Shown here: piece after piece, positions 1 through 5,755 of the stretch | Layout of the letters: each line of letters opens with the position of its first letter | Position numbering within the stretch: position 1 is the stretch's first letter | Source of the DNA: Oribacterium sp. UBA5894 | GTDB lineage: Bacteria; Bacillota; Clostridia; Lachnospirales; Lachnospiraceae | Reading direction: 5' to 3' | DNA length: 14,733 nucleotides | Assembly: GCA_002431355.1 (NCBI GenBank) | Contig: DJEQ01000075.1 | Location: 2,377 to 17,109 of the forward strand | Made by a program: the position numbers and the translations under genes | Notes under the pieces: generated by a model | The model's database searches: none | What the model was told of the DNA's origin: nothing | What the model saw: only the letters and a program-made list of their open reading frames with translations

Positions 1-1
1 G

Positions 2-128
2 CAAGTCACGAGGATCCGGGCATACCTTCGGTTGCCCGGATCGCGGCTGGCGCCGCATAAAACAAAAAGAGGATGCGGCTTTGCAAGCGAGCTTGCAAGC
101 TGCATCCTCTTTTGTTTTACGTGACTTG
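2..128. other. Nested inverted repeats downstream of rplL
   Basis: A 9-bp inverted repeat (2-10 with 120-128, sequence CAAGTCACG / CGTGACTTG) encloses two further hairpins: a perfect 10-bp arm pair at 13-22 and 33-42 and the rplL terminator at 58-118. Together they could fold as a three-way junction. The arms are directly visible; folding and function are inference. In many Firmicutes rpoB follows rplL, and this structure would lie between the two, but rpoB is outside the window. Confidence 0.5.
58..118 (-). terminator. Intrinsic terminator after rplL
   Basis: A long GC-containing hairpin has arms GAGGATGC (69-76) and GCATCCTC (102-109), with an inner GCAAGC/GCTTGC stem around a two-base turn at 89-90. 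On the minus strand it is followed by CTCTTTTTGTTTT. The flanking A and T tracts also pair, so it could work in both directions. It lies 26 bases past the rplL stop and should end or attenuate the rplJL transcript. Confidence 0.85.
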
Positions 129-143
129 TAGTTGTCGCGGAGA

Positions 144-515
144 TTACTTAAGGGTAACCTTAGCGCCTTCAGCCTCAAGCTTAGCCTTGAGATCCTCAGC
201 CTCTGCCTTAGGAGCTGCCTCCTTGAGTACCTTAGGAGCGGACTCAACAGCGTCCTTTGCTTCCTTAAGGCCAAGGCCAGTAGCCTCACGTACAACCTTG
301 ATAACCTTGATCTTGTTAGGACCAACATCTGTAAGCTCTACGTCGAACTCAGTCTTCTCCTCAGCTGGAGCAGCTGCGCCTGCAGCAGCAACAACAACAC
401 CTGCAGATGCAGATACGCCAAACTCTTCCTCAACAGCCTTTACAAGGTCATTAAGCTCTACAACGGAAAGCTCCTTGATAGCTGCGATAAACTCTTCAGT
501 AGTTAACTTAGCCAT
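144..515 (-). CDS. rplL: 50S ribosomal protein L7/L12
   Basis: This is the stalk protein of the large ribosomal subunit. Dimers bind the C-terminal helix of L10 and recruit translation GTPases. The 123-residue product has the family layout: an N-terminal dimerisation helix (about 1-32), an Ala/Gly/Pro-rich hinge (about 37-52) and a compact C-terminal domain with the hallmark GLGLKEAKDAVE near residues 80-91. The start at 515 gives the canonical MAKLTTEEF and is preceded by GGAGGAAATT at proper spacing; an upstream in-frame ATG at 548 would add 11 atypical residues and is rejected. It is the last gene before the terminator and shares the L10-leader transcript with rplJ. Family identification is secure. 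Confidence 0.98.
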   Translation of the reverse strand: MAKLTTEEFIAAIKELSVVELNDLVKAVEEEFGVSASAGVVVAAAGAAAPAEEKTEFDVELTDVGPNKIKVIKVVREATGLGLKEAKDAVESAPKVLKEAAPKAEAEDLKAKLEAEGAKVTLK

Positions 516-577
516 TTTAATTTCCTCCATTTGAAATTTTGTGCTCATGCACAGTTCAAAAAATTCTCATTCATTTT

Positions 578-609
578 CTGTCCGCTTCCGCTTATGCGGC
601 GCTGGACAG
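578..609 (-). other. Hairpin between rplJ and rplL
   Basis: Arms CTGTCC / GGACAG (578-583 and 604-609 on the plus strand) enclose an inner CCGC-ATAA-GCGG hairpin. There is no adjacent U tract, so it is not an intrinsic terminator. It sits in the 120-base rplJ-rplL spacer. A role in mRNA processing or in boosting rplL stoichiometry is only inference. Confidence 0.4.
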
Positions 610-635
610 CCACCTGCCTGTAAAGCCTCTGAAGC

Positions 636-1133
636 TTAAGCAGCTGGCTCTGCGTTCTTCTCTGCCACCTGGTTGATGACACGTGCGAAGTTCGCGATCG
701 GGCTCTGCAGAGATCCACAAAGTCTTCCGAGAAGCTCGTCTCTGGAAGGGATAGCTGCAAGTGCCTTCACTTCATTCTGATCGTAAAGCTTGCCCTCAGC
801 TACTGCTGCCTTCAGCTCAAGCTTGTCTGCCTTCTCAGCAAACTTCGAAATGATTCTGGCAGCTGCTGCAGGATCGTCCTTGGAAACTGCGATTGCAGTA
901 GGACCCTCAAGTACGCTGTCAAGCTGAGCGAAATCTGTGCCCTCTGCTGCTCTCTTGATCAGGGTGTTCTTAAATACCTTGTAAGTAACACCAGCCTCTC
1001 TTAACTGCTTACGGAGCTCAGTATCCTGCTCAACCGTAAGTCCGAGGTAATCAACGGCAGTTACAGCAACAGCACCATCAAGAAGTGCCTTGATCTCGTC
1101 AACGATCGGCTGCTTTAATTCAACCTTTGCCAT
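636..1133 (-). CDS. rplJ: 50S ribosomal protein L10
   Basis: This protein forms the base of the L7/L12 stalk and binds 23S rRNA with L11. In excess it represses its own operon by binding the leader RNA. The product is 165 residues, usual for the family. It shows the N-terminal MAKVELKQPIVDEIKALL segment, the YLGLTVEQDTELRKQLREAG core (about residues 29-48), the VFKNTLIKRA motif and a C-terminal helix able to bind L7/L12 dimers. The start at 1133 is chosen because GGAGGAAGAACC lies just upstream; a longer frame from 1199 would translate the attenuator hairpin. It is transcribed with rplL from the promoter at 1307-1335. Confidence 0.97.
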   Translation of the reverse strand: MAKVELKQPIVDEIKALLDGAVAVTAVDYLGLTVEQDTELRKQLREAGVTYKVFKNTLIKRAAEGTDFAQLDSVLEGPTAIAVSKDDPAAAARIISKFAEKADKLELKAAVAEGKLYDQNEVKALAAIPSRDELLGRLCGSLQSPIANFARVINQVAEKNAEPAA

Positions 1134-1186
1134 TTTCGGTTCTTCCTCCTTATAAGATTTTTTCGTATAAACCTTTTCAAAAGGAA

Positions 1187-1212
1187 AACCCCATGCCAAA
1201 AGACATGGGGTT
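1187..1212 (-). terminator. Attenuator hairpin of the L10 leader
   Basis: A 9-bp perfect stem (AACCCCATG / CATGGGGTT) with an 8-base loop is followed on the minus strand by TTTTCCTTTT. It is placed between the L10-leader fold and the rplJ ribosome binding site, as expected of the attenuator of rplJL operons in Firmicutes. Readthrough versus termination is expected to depend on L10 (with L12) binding the upstream leader; that mechanism is family knowledge. Confidence 0.8.
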
Positions 1213-1300
1213 GAACAAACTTAAATCGTTTGTATCTTTCCTCGGTAGGCGTTCCAACTTACGGTGCATCCGCACCACCTACTGTCTTCGGGTTAATACG
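1213..1300 (-). ncRNA. Ribosomal protein L10 leader
   Basis: Read on the minus strand, the sequence contains GAAGACAGTAGGTGG, a short GTGCGGATGCACC hairpin, and then TAAGTTGGAACGCCTACCGAGG. The pairing GTAGG/CCTAC closes the element. This matches the conserved L10-leader family (Rfam RF00557), in which L10 or the L10-L12 complex binds the kink-turn-like region for autoregulation. It lies directly downstream of a consensus promoter and upstream of the attenuator. The exact ends are estimated; a covariance search would settle them. Confidence 0.85.
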
Positions 1301-1306
1301 CAGTGT

Positions 1307-1335
1307 ATATTAACATCGGCTTTCGCCACTGTCAA
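1307..1335 (-). promoter_or_regulatory. Sigma-A promoter of rplJL
   Basis: The -35 TTGACA (1330-1335) and -10 TAATAT (1307-1312) are separated by exactly 17 bases. Transcription should start near 1300, giving a leader of about 165 nt before rplJ that contains the L10-binding RNA and attenuator. This is one of the best promoter matches in the window. Confidence 0.85.
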
Positions 1336-1353
1336 TACCCTATTTTGTTAAGA

Positions 1354-2046
1354 TTAAGCACCGAACTGAACGGTATCCATCTTAACGCCAGGACCCATGG
1401 TAGAAGTCAGTGTAGCGGACTTCAGATAGGTTCCCTTTAATGTAGCCGGTCTAGCCTTCACAATTGCGCCCATGATCGCATCAAGGTTCTCCTTGAGCTG
1501 CTCAGTTGTGAAAGAAGCCTTACCGATGGCTACGTGGAAGATGTTAGCCTTGTCAAGACGATACTCAACCTTACCAGCCTTGGTATCAGCGATGGCCTTG
1601 GTAACATCCATCGTAACTGTACCAGTCTTCGGGTTCGGCATTAAGCCCTTCGGTCCAAGTACACGACCGAGACGTCCAACAACACCCATCATATCTGGAG
1701 TAGCAATGATTACATCGTAATCAAACCAGCCACCCTGAATCTTCGGAATAAGCTCCTCAGCTCCTACGAAATCTGCACCAGCTGCCTGAGCCTCATCGGC
1801 CTTAGCGCCCTTTGCAAATACGAGGATTCTAACCTTCTTACCTGTACCGGCTGGAAGGACAACGGAACCACGAACCTGCTGATCTGCGTGACGTGAGTCA
1901 CAACCAGTTCTGATATGGAGCTCGATGGTCTCGTCGAATTTTGCTGTTGCATTCTTCTTCACAAGCTCAAGTGCATCTACCTCTGTATACTTTACAGACT
2001 TGTCAAAGCCCTGAGCGGCTGCTGTATATCTCTTACCTGTCTTCAT
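1354..2046 (-). CDS. rplA: 50S ribosomal protein L1
   Basis: L1 is the mobile L1-stalk protein of the 50S subunit, contacting 23S rRNA near the E site and helping release deacylated tRNA. In many bacteria it also represses the rplKA mRNA. The 230-residue product has the normal length. Diagnostic segments are the central GRLGRVLGPKGLMPNPKTGT (about residues 121-140) and the C-terminal STMGPGVKMD. The ATG at 2046 follows GGGAGGTC. It lies 18 bases after rplK, in one transcript with it; the rplJ promoter begins just 3' of its stop. Confidence 0.98.
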   Translation of the reverse strand: MKTGKRYTAAAQGFDKSVKYTEVDALELVKKNATAKFDETIELHIRTGCDSRHADQQVRGSVVLPAGTGKKVRILVFAKGAKADEAQAAGADFVGAEELIPKIQGGWFDYDVIIATPDMMGVVGRLGRVLGPKGLMPNPKTGTVTMDVTKAIADTKAGKVEYRLDKANIFHVAIGKASFTTEQLKENLDAIMGAIVKARPATLKGTYLKSATLTSTMGPGVKMDTVQFGA

Positions 2047-2064
2047 AATCAGTTGACCTCCCTA

Positions 2065-2490
2065 TTACTTCTCTACTTCAACGCCCATGGATCTGCAGGT
2101 ACCTGCGATCATAGACATAGCAGCCTCAAGTGATGCAGCGTTAAGATCTCTCATCTTAGTCTCTGCAATCTTCTGGAGATCAGCCTTGCTGATGGTAGCA
2201 ACCTTGTTCTTGTTTGGCTCGCCAGAAGCCTTCTGCAGCTTGCATGCCTTCTTGATCAGAACGGCTGCTGGAGGAGTCTTCGTAACGAAGCTGAAGCTTC
2301 TATCTGCATAAACAGTGATAACAACAGGGATGATGACATCACCCTCGTTTGCTGTTCTTGCATTGAATTCCTTTGTGAATGCAACGATATTAACACCATG
2401 CTGGCCGAGAGCCGGACCTACTGGTGGAGCTGGAGTTGCTTTACCAGCTGGAATCTGTAACTTAATGTATCCTTCTACTTTCTTTGCCAT
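2065..2490 (-). CDS. rplK: 50S ribosomal protein L11
   Basis: L11 binds the GTPase-associated centre of 23S rRNA, is required for stringent-response activation by RelA-type enzymes and contacts the L10 stalk base. The product has 141 residues. The N-terminal domain shows KLQIPAGKATPAPPVGPALG (about residues 10-29), with the proline-rich loop targeted by thiostrepton-class drugs. The C-terminal RNA-binding domain ends in AGTCRSMGVEVEK. AAGGAGGTG lies 6 bases before the ATG. It is the fourth gene of the rpmG-secE-nusG-rplK-rplA transcript. Confidence 0.98.
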   Translation of the reverse strand: MAKKVEGYIKLQIPAGKATPAPPVGPALGQHGVNIVAFTKEFNARTANEGDVIIPVVITVYADRSFSFVTKTPPAAVLIKKACKLQKASGEPNKNKVATISKADLQKIAETKMRDLNAASLEAAMSMIAGTCRSMGVEVEK

Positions 2491-2554
2491 AACGGCACCT
2501 CCTTGTGGTAATTGCGGGGTAATCAGCAGAACTGATCAACCCTCCCATACTTCG

Positions 2555-3085
2555 TTATCTGAGTTTCTGAATCTCTCCGTAGGATAACTCTACCGGAGTT
2601 TCTCTGCCAAACATCTCTACCGAGATGGTAACAGTCTTCTTCTGATCGTTGATCTCGCTGATCACACCGACCGTATCCTTCCATGCGCCGGAAATTACGT
2701 TTACGGTATCACCAATTGCGAAATCCACCAGAACCTCCTGCTCTCTATAGCCAAGGGCTCTGATCTCCTCTTCGGAAAGAGGCGTCGGCTCTGATCCTGG
2801 GCCAACGAATCCGGTTACGCCACGTGTATTACGCACTACGTACCAGGTTTCCTGATTCATTATCATGTTTACAAGAACATAGCCAGGGAACATCTTCTTA
2901 TCAGACTTCTTCTCCACACCGTTCTTCATTTCGATGACCGGCTGCATCGGAACACTGACTTCAAAGATCAGATCCTGAAGACCACGGTTTTCAATCGTCT
3001 TTTCCAGATCCATCTTAACCTTGTTCTCGTAGCCAGAGTAGGTATGTGCGACATACCAGCGAGCTGCAGGATTAATTTCTGACAT
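2555..3085 (-). CDS. nusG: Transcription termination/antitermination factor NusG
   Basis: NusG binds the RNA polymerase clamp, modulates pausing and couples transcription with translation or Rho. The product is 176 residues. The NGN domain is seen in RWYVAHTYSGYENKV (about residues 9-23) and in FPGYVLVNM (about 66-74). The C-terminal KOW domain begins around residue 120 with IGDTVNVISGAWKDTVGVI. It starts 9 bases after the secE stop with GGGGAA upstream, the usual secE-nusG pairing. Confidence 0.97.
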   Translation of the reverse strand: MSEINPAARWYVAHTYSGYENKVKMDLEKTIENRGLQDLIFEVSVPMQPVIEMKNGVEKKSDKKMFPGYVLVNMIMNQETWYVVRNTRGVTGFVGPGSEPTPLSEEEIRALGYREQEVLVDFAIGDTVNVISGAWKDTVGVISEINDQKKTVTISVEMFGRETPVELSYGEIQKLR

Positions 3086-3094
3086 AGTTTCCCC

Positions 3095-3292
3095 TTATCT
3101 GATGATAAAACCAAGTCCCGTCTTCATAATAAGATCAAGCACAGCAATAAGCGCTCCGATCAAGAGACTCACTACAATCGTAGCCGTCGTCTCCTTGATG
3201 ATATCCTGTCTTGTCGGGAAAATAATTTTGTTATATTCCGTCTTAAGACCCTTGAAGAAGTCCTTTAAACCGGAATTCTTCTTCTCGCTCAT
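3095..3292 (-). CDS. secE: Preprotein translocase subunit SecE
   Basis: This is an essential small subunit of the SecYEG translocon in the cytoplasmic membrane. The 65-residue protein is of the short Gram-positive type with one membrane segment (about residues 36-60). The cytoplasmic part has the conserved LKTEYNKIIFPTRQD, where family members carry a (W/F)P pair followed by a short amphipathic helix. Its ATG overlaps the rpmG stop codon by one base (TAATG), implying translational coupling. Identity rests on length, membrane topology, motif and the neighbouring nusG. Confidence 0.95.
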   Translation of the reverse strand: MSEKKNSGLKDFFKGLKTEYNKIIFPTRQDIIKETTATIVVSLLIGALIAVLDLIMKTGLGFIIR

Positions 3293-3441
3293 TACTTCGT
3301 CTCCTTATGAAGCGTGTGCTTCTTACAGAATCTGCAGTACTTACGAACTTCCATTCTCTCCGGATGGTTCTTCTTTTCCTTCGTCGTGAAATAGTTTCTC
3401 TGCTTACACTCTGTACATGCTAATATAATCTTTGTACGCAC
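3292..3441 (-). CDS. rpmG: 50S ribosomal protein L33
   Basis: This 49-residue large-subunit protein begins with GTG (3439-3441), 7 bases after GGAGGTG. It reads MRTKIILACTECKQRNYF..., typical of L33. Two CxxC pairs (C9/C12 and C36/C39) mark it as the zinc-ribbon (C+) form; organisms with a second, cysteine-free L33 often switch between them under zinc limitation, which cannot be judged here. It is the first gene after the promoter at 3528-3556, and its TAA shares one base with the secE ATG. Confidence 0.95.
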   Translation of the reverse strand: MRTKIILACTECKQRNYFTTKEKKNHPERMEVRKYCRFCKKHTLHKETK

Positions 3442-3527
3442 GGCTCTTCACCTCCAATGATTCTTAACTTCGCATGACTACGAAATTAGTGCATAAAAAA
3501 TAGGGCCTAGCCCTTGATTACGGGGCA

Positions 3528-3556
3528 ACTATACCATGAAGCACCCGAAGCGTCAA
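3528..3556 (-). promoter_or_regulatory. Sigma-A promoter of rpmG-secE-nusG-rplKA
   Basis: The -35 TTGACG (3551-3556) and -10 TATAGT (3528-3533) have a 17-base spacer and differ from consensus by one base each. The predicted start near 3521 leaves an 80-nt leader before the rpmG GTG. Confidence 0.8.
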
Positions 3557-3612
3557 GCTTTTGGCCCTCGTCGCCCATTATTTATTTTTTTAATAGATTT
3601 TTTGCAATTCTA

Positions 3613-3642
3613 TTGTACAGATTTAGAGAGCCGCGTTATACT
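3613..3642 (+). promoter_or_regulatory. Candidate promoter of the LysR-type gene
   Basis: A good -10 TATACT (3637-3642) has a weak -35 TTGTAC (3613-3618) 18 bases upstream. The transcript would carry a leader of about 165 nt. LysR-type regulators usually need only weak promoters and often repress themselves. Confidence 0.45.
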
Positions 3643-3812
3643 ATATCCACTATAGAAACAGCCTATATGCGTTCCTTCGGCAAGGTCTCTGCCGCGTCAT
3701 CATCACGTGCAGCGTTTCCTGGTCGTCTGGCGCACTGTTTCTCTGGCCAATGCTTCCGCCGCACAGATCTTCACTGCGCATTCGGAAAGCTCATCACCGA
3801 CAGGAGGTCCTT

Positions 3813-4724
3813 ATGGATTTACGTCGTATCGAAAACATTATCCGCATAGCGGAAGAAAAGAATATTACCCGTGCTGCCGACAAGCTCTTCATCTCGCAGC
3901 CTGCCCTGAATCTGCAGCTCTTAAATCTCGAGAAGGAGCTCGGCACGAAGCTCTTCTATCGCCGCGGTAATGAGTGGTCCATCACCGAAGCGGGCCGAAT
4001 CTATGTAGAAACCGCTCGGAAGATGGTCGCGATGAAGAAGGACTGCTACTCCCGCATCTCGGATATCGCAAAGCTGCACAACGAAGAAATTGCGGTTGCT
4101 GCCGCCGGTACGGAAGCCGACTTCATGATGACCTCTATATATAGGAAGTTTCATCAGCTGCATCCTACGGTCAAGCTGCAGCTGAATCTCATGAAGGGAC
4201 TGAAGGCGCAGGAGCTGATTAAGAACGGCACGATCGATCTCGGCATCATTCTGATGGGCGACAAGCAGAACTATCGCCTGCAGTATGAGTTCCTTGCAGA
4301 CGTTGAAATCCTGCTGGCCGTATCGAGTACAAATCCCCTGGCAGCCGAAACCACGCAGGATGCACAGGGCCAGGAGGTCATCGACATTCGCCGCTTCCGG
4401 GATGTGCCCTTCTTCCTCGGGCCGAAGGACTCCACCGTTCGCTATGCCTCCGAGCGCATCTTCGAGCAGGCCGGCTTCGAGCCGGACATCTACATGGACG
4501 CGGAGGGCGTCAACTACCAGCTCGCGCTCGTCGCAGCCGATGAGTGTGCCGCACTGATCAGCGCCTCCAGCCATATCGTGATCCCGGAGGGCGTGAAGCT
4601 TCTGCGCCTCACGACGCACCCGATGGTCCATGCCTATGCCGTCTACCGGAAGGACCGCTACCTCTCCGAGCCAATGCTGCAGCTCATTGAGCTTGCCCGC
4701 GACTACTGGATGCATGCCCAGTAA
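3813..4724 (+). CDS. LysR-family transcriptional regulator
   Basis: This is a 303-residue DNA-binding regulator of normal LysR length. The N-terminal winged helix-turn-helix (about residues 1-60) reads MDLRRIENIIRIAEEKNITR, AADKLFISQPALNLQLLNLE and ELGTKLFYRR, with the typical S-QPALN recognition helix. A linker helix follows to about residue 85, then a substrate-binding-like effector domain of two alpha/beta lobes. The start at 3813 is preceded by AGGAGGTC at ideal spacing; the longer frame from 3750 lacks a site. The regulated gene is unknown: neighbours are ribosomal genes (divergent) and comFC (convergent), so it is probably an orphan regulator. The effector cannot be predicted. No clear terminator follows. 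Confidence 0.93.
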   Translation: MDLRRIENIIRIAEEKNITRAADKLFISQPALNLQLLNLEKELGTKLFYRRGNEWSITEAGRIYVETARKMVAMKKDCYSRISDIAKLHNEEIAVAAAGTEADFMMTSIYRKFHQLHPTVKLQLNLMKGLKAQELIKNGTIDLGIILMGDKQNYRLQYEFLADVEILLAVSSTNPLAAETTQDAQGQEVIDIRRFRDVPFFLGPKDSTVRYASERIFEQAGFEPDIYMDAEGVNYQLALVAADECAALISASSHIVIPEGVKLLRLTTHPMVHAYAVYRKDRYLSEPMLQLIELARDYWMHAQ

Positions 4725-4750
4725 TGCCGTTTCTCTTTCAAAGCGAGAAG

Positions 4751-4836
4751 CTGCTCTCTGCATGAGCCGAAGAGCACGCTGCACGGATGCGGTCGACGAA
4801 GGATGGACGCCTGCTCTCTGCACGAACTGAAGAACA
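4751..4836. repeat. Imperfect 26-bp direct repeat, 60-bp period
   Basis: The segment at 4751-4776 (beginning CTGCTCTCTGCA) recurs at 4811-4836 with 22 of 26 bases identical; all four differences are transitions. It lies in the 149-base convergent spacer between the LysR gene and comFC. It could be an old local duplication or part of an RNA structure. Confidence 0.55.
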
Positions 4837-4873
4837 GGGGCGGCAGCTCCAGGTCTCAAAGCTGCTCGTTATC

Positions 4874-5755
4874 TCATCGCTCCGATCGAATCGCGAGGGC
4901 GAAGCAGTACACCTCCTGCACCCCGGCCTGGAGCAGCACACGGGTGCACGCCTCCATGGTGGCACCCGTCGTGAAGATATCATCGACGAGCAGCACTCGA
5001 TGAAGGTCCACCGGAATCGTCCCTGCATAAAACGCCGACATCAGATTTTTTAAACGTTCCGCCGCATTGAGCTCCTTCGATGCGGCAGTTTTTTTATTGC
5101 GTAAAAGTGCCGAACTGTACACCGGAATGCCGAGCTCCCGCCCCATCACCTCGGCGAGCACCTCGGCCTGGTTGTAGCCGCGCTTTCGCCTTCGGCTCGC
5201 ATGAACCGGCACGGGCACCAGGGCATCGACCGCCATGCGCTGAATCTGTGCCCCGCAGCGCACCGCTGCTGCCCTTCCATAATAGTCCAGAAATTCCCGG
5301 GCTCCCGTATACTTGATGCGGCTGATAGAGCGCGCGGCGACATCATTGTACCCGAGAAGGGCGAGGCTTCGCACGAAAAGAAAGCGGTGCCGCTTACAGT
5401 TCTCGCAGAGCTCCTCCTCTTCGGAGAGAATCTCGCGTCCACAGATCTGGCAGGTCGGCTCGCTTAAAAAATGAAGCTGGCGTTCACAGTCCGGGCAGAT
5501 GAGCTCACCTCGTGGTGTCACAATGTCCTCGCATACCGGACAGCGACGCGGAAAGAGCAGGGACAGAAGCCTCTGCTTCACGTCCGTGCGGTCATTTTGA
5601 GGGCCCCGCTGTGGGACCTCCGTCGCCGCAGGCGCAGGTGGTGCCTGCGGCGAAGACGCCGAGGAATCAGGTTCCGGTTCGCCGGTGTCTGACACCTGCA
5701 CGAGCGTCGACGCAAGCGGGCGGGAAATTTCAGGTCGAGGATGTATTTTCGTCAT
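4874..5755 (-). CDS. comFC: ComF-family phosphoribosyltransferase-like protein
   Basis: This cytoplasmic protein belongs to the ComFC/GntX family, implicated in DNA uptake and processing in competent bacteria. Of 293 residues, about 60-70 at the N-terminus are a Pro/Ala/Ser/Glu-rich extension. Then come four CxxC pairs (C72/C75, C87/C90, C102/C105, C117/C120) typical of the zinc-binding head, VPVPVH (180-185), RGYNQAE (192-198) and the PRPP-binding loop VLLVDDIFTTGAT (254-266). The start at 5755 is supported by AGGAGGTG at 5760-5767, inside the end of recD2, so the extension is probably genuine. The reading frames overlap by 26 bases, suggesting coupled translation. Family enzymatic activity is uncertain. 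Confidence 0.93.
   Translation of the reverse strand: MTKIHPRPEISRPLASTLVQVSDTGEPEPDSSASSPQAPPAPAATEVPQRGPQNDRTDVKQRLLSLLFPRRCPVCEDIVTPRGELICPDCERQLHFLSEPTCQICGREILSEEEELCENCKRHRFLFVRSLALLGYNDVAARSISRIKYTGAREFLDYYGRAAAVRCGAQIQRMAVDALVPVPVHASRRRKRGYNQAEVLAEVMGRELGIPVYSSALLRNKKTAASKELNAAERLKNLMSAFYAGTIPVDLHRVLLVDDIFTTGATMEACTRVLLQAGVQEVYCFALAIRSER

Larger units (their letters stand above)
3442..3812. other. Intergenic region between divergent rpmG and lysR
   Basis: The 371 bases between the divergent start codons hold the rpmG promoter (minus strand, 3528-3556) and a weaker plus-strand promoter candidate for the LysR gene (3613-3642). An A/T-rich stretch lies at 3580-3610. A short dyad, CTATA-TCCAC-TATAG (3641-3655), overlaps the presumed start of the lysR transcript and could be an operator, but its arms are only 5 bp. 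No convincing small gene was seen. Confidence 0.7.

Noticed and set aside
1127..1351. 74-residue plus-strand frame
   Set aside because: It covers the L10 leader and attenuator on the opposite strand; the RNA element explains the sequence.
3921..4859. 312-residue minus-strand frame opposite the LysR gene
   Set aside because: The plus-strand product has clear LysR domains and a good start; the antisense frame has neither.
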